From positions 1 through 40,157 of the forward strand of contig DATLQU010000025.1 of assembly GCA_035535015.1 (NCBI GenBank): a stretch of 40,157 bases of DNA. Direction: 5' to 3'. The DNA is from Palsa-661 sp035535015. GTDB taxonomy: Bacteria; Actinomycetota; Acidimicrobiia; Acidimicrobiales; UBA8190. The notes below the pieces were generated by a model that saw only the letters and a list, made by a program, of their open reading frames with translations, did not search any database and had not been told where the DNA came from. A program made the translations under genes and the position numbers. Below are positions 20,591 through 28,988 of this stretch, piece after piece; positions within the stretch are counted from its first letter, which is position 1; the number at the start of each line of letters is the position of its first letter.

Positions 20591-21424
20591 TCACCCGGTC
20601 TTCACGTTGCGTTCGTAGACCAGTCGGAGGCCGTGAAGAGTGAGCCAGGGCTCGCGGTGCTCAATCTGGGCCGACAACGGCGCCACGAGCTCCGACAGAC
20701 CGCCCGTGGCCACCACGGCGCAGCGACCGAGCTCCTCCATGATGCGACGGCACATACCGTCCACCTGCTCGACGAACCCGTAGAGCGCCCCCGATTGGAT
20801 CGACTCCACGGTCGACTTTCCGATGACGCTGCGCGGCTCAACGAGCTCGACACGCCGCAGGGCGGCGGCATGGTGGAACAGGGCATCCATGGAGATGGCG
20901 ATGCCGGGGGCGATGGCGCCCCCGAGGTACTCGCCGTCGGCCGAGATGGCGTCGAACGTCGTGGCCGTTCCCAGGTCGACGACGATGCAGGGGCCCCCGT
21001 AGAGGTCGTAGGCACCGATGGCGTTGGCGATCCGGTCGGCCCCCACCTCCTTGGGGTTGTCGTAGAGGATGGGCATACCCGAGCGCACCCCGGGTTCGAG
21101 CACCATGCAGTCGACATCGAACCACCGGCTGGCCATCTGCCGCAGGGCGGCGGTGACGCGCGGCACCGACGAGGTGACGGCGATGCCGCTCACCACCTGA
21201 GCCACGTCCATCCCGTCGAGGGTGAGCAGTTGCGAGATGAGGAGGGCGTGCTCGTCGGGGGTGCGGTCGTCCACAGTCGACAGGCGCCAGTGGTGTGACA
21301 GCCCGGCCGGCTCCGGCGGGACCGGGGGGGCGGGCCGCGTCCCCGGCGGTGGCTCGTCGCCCGGCGCCGTGGAGAACAGTCCGATGACCGTTTCGGTATT
21401 TCCGACGTCGATGGCCAAGAGCAC
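20591..21424 (-). CDS. coaX: Type III pantothenate kinase
   Basis: 277-residue ASKHA-fold kinase that phosphorylates pantothenate in CoA synthesis. Motifs are AIDVGNTETVIGL (phosphate 1), the catalytic Asp in GADRIANAIGA, and VVDLGTATTFD (phosphate 2). The GTG at 21424 is preferred: AGGAGG in the end of nadC is 7 bases away and the product then begins VLLAIDVGNT like other CoaX proteins. A GTG at 21430 overlapping the nadC stop is possible. An extra Pro-rich loop of about 20 residues follows the first strand. It is co-transcribed with nadC and lies in the panC-panD cluster, so pantothenate synthesis and use are together. Confidence 0.96.
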   Translation of the reverse strand: MLLAIDVGNTETVIGLFSTAPGDEPPPGTRPAPPVPPEPAGLSHHWRLSTVDDRTPDEHALLISQLLTLDGMDVAQVVSGIAVTSSVPRVTAALRQMASRWFDVDCMVLEPGVRSGMPILYDNPKEVGADRIANAIGAYDLYGGPCIVVDLGTATTFDAISADGEYLGGAIAPGIAISMDALFHHAAALRRVELVEPRSVIGKSTVESIQSGALYGFVEQVDGMCRRIMEELGRCAVVATGGLSELVAPLSAQIEHREPWLTLHGLRLVYERNVKTG

Positions 21425-21426
21425 CG

Positions 21427-22314
21427 TCACACCTCCTGGAGATCGAGTCCGAGATCGAGAACGGGGGCCGAAAGAGTGATGGCCCCGACGGACACGAGAT
21501 CGGCCCCGGCGCGGGCGTAGAGCGCCGCCGTGTCCAGGGTGACCCCGCCCGACACCTCGACCAGGACGCCCGATCCGGCGGTGTGGGTCCGCACCAGCTG
21601 GACGCAGACCGCCGCCTCGTCCGGCGTCATGTTGTCGAGGAGCACGGCGGCCGCCCCGGCGCCGACGGCCTCGGTGACCTGATCGGCGCGGTCACATTCG
21701 ACCTCCACCATGCGTCCGGGCCACCACTGGTGCGCCCGGGCCACGGCCTCGGTGATGCTGAGGCCGCCCAGGTGGTTGTCCTTCACCAGAATCGCCTCCG
21801 AAAGATTGCCGCGGTGGTTCCACGCCCCTCCGGCTCGGACCGCCGCCTTCTCGAGAGACCGCAGACCGGGAGTGGTCTTACGGGTGTCGAGTATCCGGGT
21901 CCCGGGATTGGCGGCGGCGACGGCGTCCACATAACGGCGCGCCGTGGTGGCCACCCCCGACAGATGACACAGGAAGTTGAGTGCCGTCCGCTCGGCCGTC
22001 AGGATCGAACGTAACGAGCCGCTCACCACGCCGAGCACCGAACCTTGGTCGACGGGACTGCCGTCGTCGAGGCGCCAGTCCACCACGAGCTCGACGTCGA
22101 CCTGGCCGAAGGCTTCGAGGGCGCAGAGTCGCCCGGCCACCACCCCGCGGCCGCGGGCGACCACCGCGGCACGGGCGGTGGTCGCCACCGGAACGAGAGA
22201 CGCCGTGAGGTCACCGAGAGGCAGGATGTCCTCGGCCAGGGCCCGGCTCACCGCCTCCCGGACGGCGAGCATCGGCGGATCGACGACACCGGCCGACGGC
22301 CACGACGCCGTCAC
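21427..22314 (-). CDS. nadC: Nicotinate-nucleotide pyrophosphorylase (quinolinate phosphoribosyltransferase)
   Basis: 295-residue enzyme that converts quinolinate and PRPP to nicotinate mononucleotide. Recognisable segments are LAEDILPLGDLTA, ALNFLCHLSGVATTAR, ILDTRKTTPGLRSLEKAAV, GNLSEAILVKDNHL, VEVECDRADQV, LLDNMTPDE and VEVSGGV. The GTG at 22314 overlaps the nadB TGA (GTGA). The quinolinate synthase NadA is not in the window, so the de novo NAD pathway must be completed elsewhere. Confidence 0.97.
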   Translation of the reverse strand: MTASWPSAGVVDPPMLAVREAVSRALAEDILPLGDLTASLVPVATTARAAVVARGRGVVAGRLCALEAFGQVDVELVVDWRLDDGSPVDQGSVLGVVSGSLRSILTAERTALNFLCHLSGVATTARRYVDAVAAANPGTRILDTRKTTPGLRSLEKAAVRAGGAWNHRGNLSEAILVKDNHLGGLSITEAVARAHQWWPGRMVEVECDRADQVTEAVGAGAAAVLLDNMTPDEAAVCVQLVRTHTAGSGVLVEVSGGVTLDTAALYARAGADLVSVGAITLSAPVLDLGLDLQEV

Positions 22315-23912
22315 CCGTCGGCCTCGGCCCGGTGTCCGTGGACCAGGCGACGACGCCACTGGGGACGAGGATCGGGGTACTCGATGCGGGCGTGGGCGCC
22401 CCGGGTCTCGACCCGGGCGTCCGCGGCGCGCAGCAGCGCCGTGGCCACGGCGGCCAGATTGGCCACTTCCCCGGCGGCGCGCCCGGGGGGGCAGCCGGCG
22501 GCGGCGGCGGCGTCGCCCACCTCCTCCGCTGCGGTGGCCAGCGACTCGGTCGACCGAAGGACCCCGGCACCTTCGGTCATCGCCCGCTGCAGCCGGTCGC
22601 GGGCCTTGTTCACGTCGGCGTCGAGCCCGTGGCGCGCCGTGCGGTTGGTCCACCACGGCGCCGGCAGATCATCGACCGCCACACAGCCGATGTCGCTCCC
22701 CGGTCCGTCGGCCAGCAACGCCCGCATCACACCGCTGGCCACGGCGGCGTCGCGTCCCTCTTCGATGGCCTCGGCCAGGCGGGCCCCGAACACCATCCCT
22801 TCGAGCAGGGAATTGGAGGCCAGCCGGTTGGCACCGTGGACCCCGGTGCACGCCGTCTCGCCCGCCGCCCACAATCCCGGCAGAGCGCTGGCTCCGTCGA
22901 GGTCGGTGATCACGCCCCCGGAGAGGTAGTGCGCGGCCGGGGCGATGGGCAACCAGTCGACGCAGGGATCGAGCCCGGCGGCGGCCAGACGTTCGGCCAG
23001 CGTGGGGAAGCGCTCGCCGAAGGCGTCGAGCCCCGTGGCGTCGAGCCACAGATGGGGGACCCCGGCGGCAGCCATGCGCTCGGCCATGGCCCGGCTCACC
23101 ACGTCGCGTGGGGCCAGCTCGTCGACGAAGCGCTCGCCACCGGCGTCACGTAGCAATGCCCCGTGACCGCGCAACGCTTCGGACAGCAGCGGCCGGGGCA
23201 CGGCCGGATGGTGCAGCGCCGTCGGGTGGAACTGGAAGAATTCGACGTCGGCCACCGGGACCCCGGACCGCAGGGCCATGGCGATACCGTCACCGGTGGC
23301 CTCGACGGGATTGGTGGTGACGGCATAGAGCTGACCGGCGCCACCGGTGGCCAGCACCACATGCCGGGCGCGCACCTCCTGCACCGCGCCGTCGGGATCG
23401 ACGGCGATGACCCCGGTGCAGCGTCCCCCTTCCACCAGCAGGTCGAGGGCGAACCACTGCTCGAGAATGGCGGCGGCCGTGTGTTCGGTGGCCGACACGA
23501 GCGCCCGTTCGACTTCGGCGCCGGTGGCGGCCCCGCCGGCGTGCAGAACACGGGCGGTGGAATGACCACCTTCGCGGGCCCGGGCCAGATCGCCCCCCGC
23601 CTCACGATCGAAGACGGCACCGAGAGCGATGAGCTCACGCACGCGCGTCGGACCTTCGTCGACCAGCATCCGGACGGCGTCGACATCGCACAAGCCGGCC
23701 CCGGCCGCCAAGGTGTCGGCCATGTGGAGGTCGGTGGAGTCTTCGTCACCACCGAGGACGGCGGCCACGCCGCCCTGGGCCCAGCGTGTCGCCGACTGGG
23801 CGAGCTCGGCCTTCGTCAAGACCCCGACCCGCATGCCCGGAACCTCGGCCAACCGGACCACGGCAGACAGGCCCGCCACCCCGGAACCCAGAACGAGAAC
23901 GTCGAGCCGCAC
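22311..23912 (-). CDS. nadB: L-aspartate oxidase
   Basis: 533-residue FAD enzyme of the succinate dehydrogenase/fumarate reductase flavoprotein family; it oxidises aspartate to iminoaspartate for NAD synthesis. It shows the FAD Rossmann start VLVLGSGVAGLSA, ATRWAQGGVAAV, VEFFQFHPTALHH, the catalytic Arg region SEALRGHGALLRD, PAAHYLSGGVITD and the FAD-binding end GLWAAGETACTGVHGANRLASNSLLEG. GTG start at 23912. Its stop overlaps the nadC start. Confidence 0.97.
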   Translation of the reverse strand: MRLDVLVLGSGVAGLSAVVRLAEVPGMRVGVLTKAELAQSATRWAQGGVAAVLGGDEDSTDLHMADTLAAGAGLCDVDAVRMLVDEGPTRVRELIALGAVFDREAGGDLARAREGGHSTARVLHAGGAATGAEVERALVSATEHTAAAILEQWFALDLLVEGGRCTGVIAVDPDGAVQEVRARHVVLATGGAGQLYAVTTNPVEATGDGIAMALRSGVPVADVEFFQFHPTALHHPAVPRPLLSEALRGHGALLRDAGGERFVDELAPRDVVSRAMAERMAAAGVPHLWLDATGLDAFGERFPTLAERLAAAGLDPCVDWLPIAPAAHYLSGGVITDLDGASALPGLWAAGETACTGVHGANRLASNSLLEGMVFGARLAEAIEEGRDAAVASGVMRALLADGPGSDIGCVAVDDLPAPWWTNRTARHGLDADVNKARDRLQRAMTEGAGVLRSTESLATAAEEVGDAAAAAGCPPGRAAGEVANLAAVATALLRAADARVETRGAHARIEYPDPRPQWRRRLVHGHRAEADG

Positions 23913-23944
23913 CGCTGGTCCCGCTCCCGACGCGCGGCCGGGGG

Positions 23945-24355
23945 TCAGCCCGACACTGCCCGGAGCAGCTCGGCCTCGATCTGGCCGGCGGTGGCGTCGA
24001 CGGCCGCACTCACGTCGACGGCGGTGTTGGTGGTATCCACGTGCACGATGGCGGGAACGAAGCCCTCGAGTTCGGCGACGTCGTAATCGGCGTACGTGAT
24101 CACGATGACCTTGTCGCCGCGATGCACGAGACGGGCGGCGGCGCCGTTCAGACAGACTTCACCCGGCCCCCCGACGATGGCATAGGTCTCGAAGCGGGCG
24201 CCGTTGTTGATGTCGACCACGGTCACCTGCTCGTACTCCAAGATGTCGGCCAGGGCCATGAGCTCGGGGTCGAGGCTGATGGACCCGACGTAGTCGAGGT
24301 TGGCGTCGGTCACCGTCGCCCGGTGGATCTTCGATTTCATCATGCGCCGGCGCAT
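23945..24355 (-). CDS. panD: Aspartate 1-decarboxylase (pyruvoyl enzyme)
   Basis: 136-residue proenzyme that makes beta-alanine for pantothenate. The self-cleavage site Gly24-Ser25 (DYVGSISLD) falls at exactly the E. coli position if translation starts at ATG 24355, which supports that start over the Met codons at 24343/24340. HRATVTDANLDY and VVDINNGARFETY are typical. GAGGAG lies about 12 bases upstream, inside a possible tiny ORF that ends 6 bases before this ATG. It is 32 bases upstream of nadB. Confidence 0.96.
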   Translation of the reverse strand: MRRRMMKSKIHRATVTDANLDYVGSISLDPELMALADILEYEQVTVVDINNGARFETYAIVGGPGEVCLNGAAARLVHRGDKVIVITYADYDVAELEGFVPAIVHVDTTNTAVDVSAAVDATAGQIEAELLRAVSG

Positions 24356-24361
24356 CGCCGT

Positions 24362-24430
24362 TCAGCGCTCCTCTCCCATGAAAGAACTGGACATGTCCGT
24401 GATCGCGTTGGCCCTTTTCCCGACACCCAT
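24362..24430 (-). CDS. Possible 22-residue coupled ORF between panC and panD
   Basis: An ATG shares its last base with the panC stop (TGATG), and the frame ends at a TGA 6 bases before the panD ATG. The peptide starts MGVGKRANAIT and ends SFMGEER; the panD ribosome site (GAGGAG) lies in its last codons. It may keep ribosomes moving from panC to panD rather than make a functional peptide. It is too short to judge from composition. Confidence 0.3.
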   Translation of the reverse strand: MGVGKRANAITDMSSSFMGEER

Positions 24431-25335
24431 CACGCCACCGCCACCGCAGTGGCCGACGTCGGCTCCCCGTGGGCACGGACGTCGAGGACGACACCGACGT
24501 TGTCGATGAGTCGTACCGGCCCGACGGTGGCAGCCACCAGGAGCCGGACCTCACCGCTGAGTGTGTCCGGTGCGCGCAAAGTGGCGGCGTCGACGGCCAC
24601 CGCATAGTCGGCCACCACCCCGTCGGTCGCATTGAGCACGGCCTCCATGGCGGCGCCGATCAGCACCGGGTCCCGCTCGCCGGCGCCGATCAGATCGGTC
24701 CCGGCACCGAGAGCACGATGCAGAGCCACGGCGGCGCCGCGCTCCGCGGTGGAGAGCCGGACGTTTCGGCTCGACAGAGCCAGACCGTCGTCTTCACGCA
24801 CGGTGGGGCAGGGCACGATCTCGACCGGGAGCGACAGATCGGTGGCCATCCGGCGGACCACGGCCAGCTGTTGAAAGTCCTTCTCGCCGAAATACACCCG
24901 GGCCCGGCCGGCCAGGGAACACAGCTTGGCCACCACGGTGGCCACCCCGTCGAAGTGACCGGGCCGCGAGGCCCCTTCGAGCACATCGCCCACCGCATCC
25001 ACGTGGACCGATGTGGCCACCGGCGCCGGGAAGCCCGGATACATCTCCTGCACCGGCGGGGCGAAGACGATGGTGGCACCGGCCTCGGCTGCCTGGATCA
25101 CGTCGCCCTCGAGATCGCGTGGATAGCGGGCGAGGTCGTCGGCTCTGTCGAACTGGAGGGGATTGACGAAAACGGTCACGGCGACCACGTCGCACTCGAG
25201 CGCGGCGCGCGCCACCAGCGAACGGTGCCCGGCATGGAGCGCACCCATGGTGGGGACGAGCCCGACCCGTCGTCCGAGGGCCCTTTCGGCTTCGAGCGCA
25301 TCGCAGAACATCCGGGCCGAGGTGATCACGCGCAT
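24430..25335 (-). CDS. panC: Pantothenate synthetase
   Basis: 301-residue nucleotidyltransferase that joins pantoate and beta-alanine with ATP. Motifs are VPTMGALHAGHRSLV (the HxGH ATP site), VTVFVNPLQF, YPRDLEGD, VYFGEKDFQQLAVVRRM, and LSSRNVRLS (KMSKS-like). The ATG at 25335 follows GGAGA at good spacing and lies inside the last codons of the upstream DUF2520 gene (10-base overlap), so the two are translationally coupled. An upstream extension would run antisense-like through DUF2520 and is rejected. Confidence 0.97.
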   Translation of the reverse strand: MRVITSARMFCDALEAERALGRRVGLVPTMGALHAGHRSLVARAALECDVVAVTVFVNPLQFDRADDLARYPRDLEGDVIQAAEAGATIVFAPPVQEMYPGFPAPVATSVHVDAVGDVLEGASRPGHFDGVATVVAKLCSLAGRARVYFGEKDFQQLAVVRRMATDLSLPVEIVPCPTVREDDGLALSSRNVRLSTAERGAAVALHRALGAGTDLIGAGERDPVLIGAAMEAVLNATDGVVADYAVAVDAATLRAPDTLSGEVRLLVAATVGPVRLIDNVGVVLDVRAHGEPTSATAVAVA

Positions 25336-26054
25336 GGCGCCATCTCCGTCTGGGCCAGACGCCGCGCCAGGGCCACGCCGGCGTCGTAGCCGGCCAGTTC
25401 CTCGGGGGCGAGCACCGCCCGGTGCCGGGCCACCGTGACCTCGTCGCCCCGGGCCGCCGGACCGGTCAGGGCGGCCGCGGCACCCAGGTCGGCGACGTCC
25501 CTCACGGCGGCGGCAGCCAGGGACACAAAGGCGTCGAGGCCGAGACCGGCCGTGGCCGCCACTCTCTCCACCTGGCCGAGCAGAGCCACCACGTGGTTGG
25601 AAGCGATACAGGCCGCGGCGTGATAGGCGGCACGCTGGTCCTCGTCGATCTCGACGCACCGACCCCCGAGGGCCCGCCCCACGGTGCCGGCCATGGCATC
25701 CCCGGCCACGGCGAAGGTGATGCCGCTGCGCAGACGCACCCGCCCCACCTCGGCCGACGGCAGCGGAACGAGGGGATGCACTGACGCCACCCGCTCATGC
25801 GGCGCCAGGACATCGAGGCCCAGGGCCCCCGACATGTGCAGGACCACGGTGGAGGCGACGGGACCGATGGCGGCGGCCACCTCGGGCACGGCGCCGTCAG
25901 GCGTGGCGAGAATCACCAGGTCGACTCCGGCGGCCGCCGCGGACAGGTCGTCTCCGCGCCCGAGCACCCCGCGCAGGTCGAAGCCGGTGTCCACGAGAGC
26001 CGAAGCAAGCGAGCGGCCGGCCCGTCCGGGCCCGACCAGTCGAAAAGTTGTCAC
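25326..26054 (-). CDS. DUF2520 Rossmann-fold protein (putative reductase)
   Basis: 242 residues. The N-terminal Rossmann fold starts FRLVGPGRAGRSLASAL (GxGxxG-type), then VDLVILATPDGAVPEVA and HMSGALGLDVL, followed by ASVHPLVPLP and a helical C-terminal DUF2520 domain with AACIASNHVVALLGQ and LTGPAARGD. The architecture resembles F420/NADP-dependent reductases and ketopantoate reductase. In M. tuberculosis the equivalent gene (Rv3603c) is also next to panC. No panE or panB is in the window, so a role supplying pantoate is an attractive inference but unproven. GTG start with AAAGG upstream. Confidence 0.85.
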   Translation of the reverse strand: MTTFRLVGPGRAGRSLASALVDTGFDLRGVLGRGDDLSAAAAGVDLVILATPDGAVPEVAAAIGPVASTVVLHMSGALGLDVLAPHERVASVHPLVPLPSAEVGRVRLRSGITFAVAGDAMAGTVGRALGGRCVEIDEDQRAAYHAAACIASNHVVALLGQVERVAATAGLGLDAFVSLAAAAVRDVADLGAAAALTGPAARGDEVTVARHRAVLAPEELAGYDAGVALARRLAQTEMAPCA

Positions 26055-26114
26055 CGGAAACCTTTCTGCGCTCCAGCCCCTCAGCGAGGGTGCCGGTCGC
26101 GTCAGGCGATCGGA

Positions 26115-26570
26115 TCAGTACCCACTAAGCATACCTATGGCACGGACCTCTCCACCAGCGGCAATCCGGGCCTCGGCCGACACGAGATCGGGGGCCAGCT
26201 CGGCCAAAGGCTCGAGCACGAACCGTCGCTGCCACATCCGGGGGTGGGGGACGACCAGGTCGGGCTCGTCTACGGCCACGCCTTCCACCAACAGGACGTC
26301 GACGTCCAGGGTTCTCGGGCCCCACCGCACGGTCCGGACCCGACCGGCCGCCTCTTCCAGCCGCTGGGCCAGGGCCAGGAGTTCAGGGGCGGTGAGGGCG
26401 GTGTCGAGTTCGGCCACCATATTCAGGTAGTCGTCCTGCGGTGGGCCCCCGACGGGGGCGGACTCGTAGACCGACGACACCCGGACCAGGTCGCGAAGCC
26501 CGGAAAGGGCATGGCGGAGGTTCTTCTCGCGGTCCCCCACGTTCGATCCGAGGCCGAGGAACGCCCGCAC
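26115..26570 (-). CDS. folK: Hydroxymethyldihydropterin pyrophosphokinase (HPPK)
   Basis: 151-residue folate enzyme that transfers pyrophosphate from ATP to 6-hydroxymethyl-dihydropterin. It contains FLGLGSNVGDRE at the start, then VYESAPVGGPPQDDYLNMV, RWGPRTLDVDVLLV (metal-binding DVD) and VPHPRMWQRRFVLEPLAEL. GTG start at 26570, 21 bases past the folB stop. Confidence 0.97.
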   Translation of the reverse strand: MRAFLGLGSNVGDREKNLRHALSGLRDLVRVSSVYESAPVGGPPQDDYLNMVAELDTALTAPELLALAQRLEEAAGRVRTVRWGPRTLDVDVLLVEGVAVDEPDLVVPHPRMWQRRFVLEPLAELAPDLVSAEARIAAGGEVRAIGMLSGY

Positions 26571-26591
26571 CAGGTCAGCGCCCCACCGGGA

Positions 26592-26957
26592 TCAGGACCG
26601 GGTCCGGGTGATCCGCACCCCGGTGGACGCCACCTGAAACGGCACCGGGGGTCGCAGCTTGCGCAGGGCCACGGTGACAGACCGGATGCGGCCGTCGGCC
26701 AGAAGGGCGTCGGCGATGGCGCCGGCCAAGGACTCGAGCAGATCGTGGGGAGCGCCGCCCACCACAGCCGCCACGGACTCGAGGACAGCGGCGTAATCCG
26801 CCGTGTCGGCCAGGTCGTCGTTGGCCGACGCCGCGGCCATGTCGATCTCCAGATCCAGGTCGACCTCGAAGGGTTGCGGCCGGCTCCGCTCCTCGGGGAG
26901 CAGCCCGTGCACCCCGAGGAGGTGCAGGCCCCGAATTTCGATCCGGTCCCCCGTCAC
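26592..26957 (-). CDS. folB: Dihydroneopterin aldolase
   Basis: 121-residue folate enzyme that cleaves dihydroneopterin to 6-hydroxymethyl-dihydropterin. It matches FolB with IEIRGLHLLGVHGLLPEER (the catalytic Glu region), DLADTADYAAVLESV and LLESLAGAIADALL; the conserved late Lys lies in LRKLRPPVP. GTG start overlaps the stop of the phosphatase-like gene (GTGA). Confidence 0.95.
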   Translation of the reverse strand: MTGDRIEIRGLHLLGVHGLLPEERSRPQPFEVDLDLEIDMAAASANDDLADTADYAAVLESVAAVVGGAPHDLLESLAGAIADALLADGRIRSVTVALRKLRPPVPFQVASTGVRITRTRS

Positions 26958-27502
26958 CGACCCGTTCCGGCACCACGCGGCGGTGTCCGGCGCTTGTCAC
27001 CGGGGGCGCCGAGCGTCACGGCCTGGGCGGCCACGTCTCGACCTTGAGGCCCCATCTGCCGTCCGACCAATTGTTCGACGGCGACGATGGACTGGGCACC
27101 GCCGGGCAGTCGCCCGGACCACAGCAGGTAGCCGGCCACCACCCCCATGACCCTGTCGCCCAACTCCTCCTGATGGATGAGCACCCGCTCACCGGCCTGC
27201 AGCCACTCGTCGAGGTTCCGGTAGATGTCGGCCAGGACCTCGCGCTGGTCGCCGCCGGGGCCGAAGGGGAAGTGCGAACTGGCCAACTCACCTTCGTCAT
27301 AGGCGGCCAGGTTGTGCGAGGACGGCAGGAGAGACACGACCCGCGTGAAGCCCTGCACCCGGAGCCAGATGATCTCCTCCTGCCGACGGACCCGGCGATG
27401 GTTAGGGGCGAAACCCCCCGGTCGTTCGCTCACGGCCAATTGATCCTGGACCACCCATGTGAAATTGCGGGGGGAGATGCCCGCTGCCCACTTGCCCCTC
27501 AC
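26954..27502 (-). CDS. Dual-specificity-phosphatase-like protein with a degenerate active site
   Basis: 182 residues. The C-terminal half has the layout of a Cys-based (tyrosine/dual-specificity) phosphatase: a strand GFTRVVSLLPS, a stretch ASSHFPFGPGGDQREVLADI, then VLIHQEELGDRVMGVVAGYLLWSG at the place of the P-loop. The canonical H-C-x5-R is read as H110-Q111-x5-R117, so the nucleophilic Cys is Gln, and the Gly is shifted by one. By the standard mechanism it cannot hydrolyse phosphate. The N-terminal part has a basic SERPGGFAPNHRRVRRQEE segment. I chose the GTG at 27502 (GAAGGG upstream). It sits between folP and folB, coupled to folB, and may bind a phosphorylated pterin, nucleotide or protein. 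The family assignment is by eye. Confidence 0.6.
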   Translation of the reverse strand: MRGKWAAGISPRNFTWVVQDQLAVSERPGGFAPNHRRVRRQEEIIWLRVQGFTRVVSLLPSSHNLAAYDEGELASSHFPFGPGGDQREVLADIYRNLDEWLQAGERVLIHQEELGDRVMGVVAGYLLWSGRLPGGAQSIVAVEQLVGRQMGPQGRDVAAQAVTLGAPGDKRRTPPRGAGTGR

Positions 27503-27515
27503 GTTCTGTTTCCCT

Positions 27516-28307
27516 TCACGAGGACACCAACTCGGCCTGCCCGACGAGGGTGGCGGCTTGCACGGTGGCGGCCACATCGTGGACCCGCACCATGGCCGTT
27601 CCATTGAGCATGGCCCAGGTGGCGGTGGACAAGGATGCGGCCAAGCGGTCCTCGACGGGCGCCGGCCGGCCGCCGGCCGAGGCCGAGAGGCGGCCGAGGA
27701 AGGACTTCCGGCTCGTCCCGACGAGCACCGGGTAACCGGCGGCGGCCAGTTCGCCCACGTGCCGGAGCAGGGTCAGGTTGTGATCGACGGTCTTGCCGAA
27801 CCCGATGCCGGGGTCGACCCAGACCTCGGAGACCCCGGCCTCCGTGGCCCGCCGGGCCCGCTCGAGGACGAAGGAATGGACCTCGGTGACGACATCGTCG
27901 TAGAGGGGGTCGCCCTGCATGGTCTCGGGCGTTCCCCGCATGTGCATGGCCACCCATCCGGCGCCGGTGGCGGCGGCCACCGGCCACAGGGCGGCCGAGA
28001 TGTCGTTGACCAAAGTGGCACCGGCGGCCACGGCCGCCTCGGCCACCCCCGGCTTGACGGTGTCCACCGACACGCGCACGTGCGGAGCCAGCCCATCGAT
28101 CACGGGCAGCACCCTCCGTCGCTCCTCGGCCTCGCTGACGGGCTCGGCTCCGGGACGGCTCGACTCCCCGCCCACGTCCACCAGATCGGCCCCCTCGGCG
28201 ACCATGGCCAGACCCCGCTCGATGGCCCGGTCGGGGTCGAGGTAGCGACCGCCGTCGGAGAAGGAGTCGGGCGTCACGTTCAAGACGCCCATCACGAGGG
28301 GCCGCAT
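27516..28307 (-). CDS. folP: Dihydropteroate synthase
   Basis: 263-residue TIM-barrel enzyme that condenses 4-aminobenzoate with the pterin pyrophosphate; it is the sulfonamide target. Signatures are MGVLNVTPDSFSDGG, DLVDVGGESSRPGA, RVSVDTVKPGVAEAA, LVNDISA, DPGIGFGKTVDHNL, LVGTSRKSFLG and RVHDVAATVQA. The ATG at 28307 gives the usual short leader, though without a clear ribosome site; ATG 28292 is a fallback. It ends 13 bases before the phosphatase-like GTG. Confidence 0.97.
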   Translation of the reverse strand: MRPLVMGVLNVTPDSFSDGGRYLDPDRAIERGLAMVAEGADLVDVGGESSRPGAEPVSEAEERRRVLPVIDGLAPHVRVSVDTVKPGVAEAAVAAGATLVNDISAALWPVAAATGAGWVAMHMRGTPETMQGDPLYDDVVTEVHSFVLERARRATEAGVSEVWVDPGIGFGKTVDHNLTLLRHVGELAAAGYPVLVGTSRKSFLGRLSASAGGRPAPVEDRLAASLSTATWAMLNGTAMVRVHDVAATVQAATLVGQAELVSS

Positions 28308-28363
28308 GCGCCGTAGCGTAGAGCTGTCGGCGCCGGCACGCGCCCGGTCGGGCAGGAATCCGC

Positions 28364-28933
28364 TCACCGGCCGTGCACGAATTCCATGGCCTCGGCCCGG
28401 GTCCGGGGGTCGTCGCGGAAGAGGCCCCGGACGGCCGAGGTGATGGTCAGGGTCCCGGGCTTGCGGACGCCCCGCATGGACATGCAGAGATGTTCGGCCT
28501 CCACCACCACGAGCACCCCGCGGGGCTCGAGGACCCTTTCGATGGTGTCGGCGATCTGCGTCGTCATGCGCTCCTGCACCTGCAGCCGGTGGGCGAAGGA
28601 GTCGACCAGACGGGCCAGCTTCGACAGCCCCGTGATCCGGCCGTCGTCGCCGGGAATGTAGCCCACATGCGCCTTCCCCATGAACGGCACCATGTGGTGC
28701 TCGCACAACGACGCGAACGGAATGTCGCGCACGAGAACCATCTCGTCGTGATCCTCGGCGAACGTCACGGTCAGATGGCTCTCCGGATCGTCATCGATCC
28801 CGGAGAACAACTCCTGGTACATGGCAGCCACCCGGCGAGGCGTGGCCACCAGGCCCTCGCGGTCGGGGTCCTCCCCGATGGCGGACAGCAATTGGGTCAC
28901 GAGCGTCTCCACCCGCTCGACGTCGACACTCAT
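28364..28933 (-). CDS. folE: GTP cyclohydrolase I
   Basis: 189-residue first enzyme of folate synthesis (GTP to dihydroneopterin triphosphate). Zinc ligands are visible in PFASLCEHHMVPF and in EAEHLCMSMRGVRKPG; GLSKLARLVDSFAHRLQVQERMT is the family signature. It is 55 bases downstream of hpt on the same strand; in mycobacteria ftsH lies between these two genes but is absent here. Confidence 0.98.
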   Translation of the reverse strand: MSVDVERVETLVTQLLSAIGEDPDREGLVATPRRVAAMYQELFSGIDDDPESHLTVTFAEDHDEMVLVRDIPFASLCEHHMVPFMGKAHVGYIPGDDGRITGLSKLARLVDSFAHRLQVQERMTTQIADTIERVLEPRGVLVVVEAEHLCMSMRGVRKPGTLTITSAVRGLFRDDPRTRAEAMEFVHGR

Positions 28934-28988
28934 GGCGCGTCCGTTTCTCCTCTGCGACTTGCGGACGACGCCGTGCGCCGACCGGATC

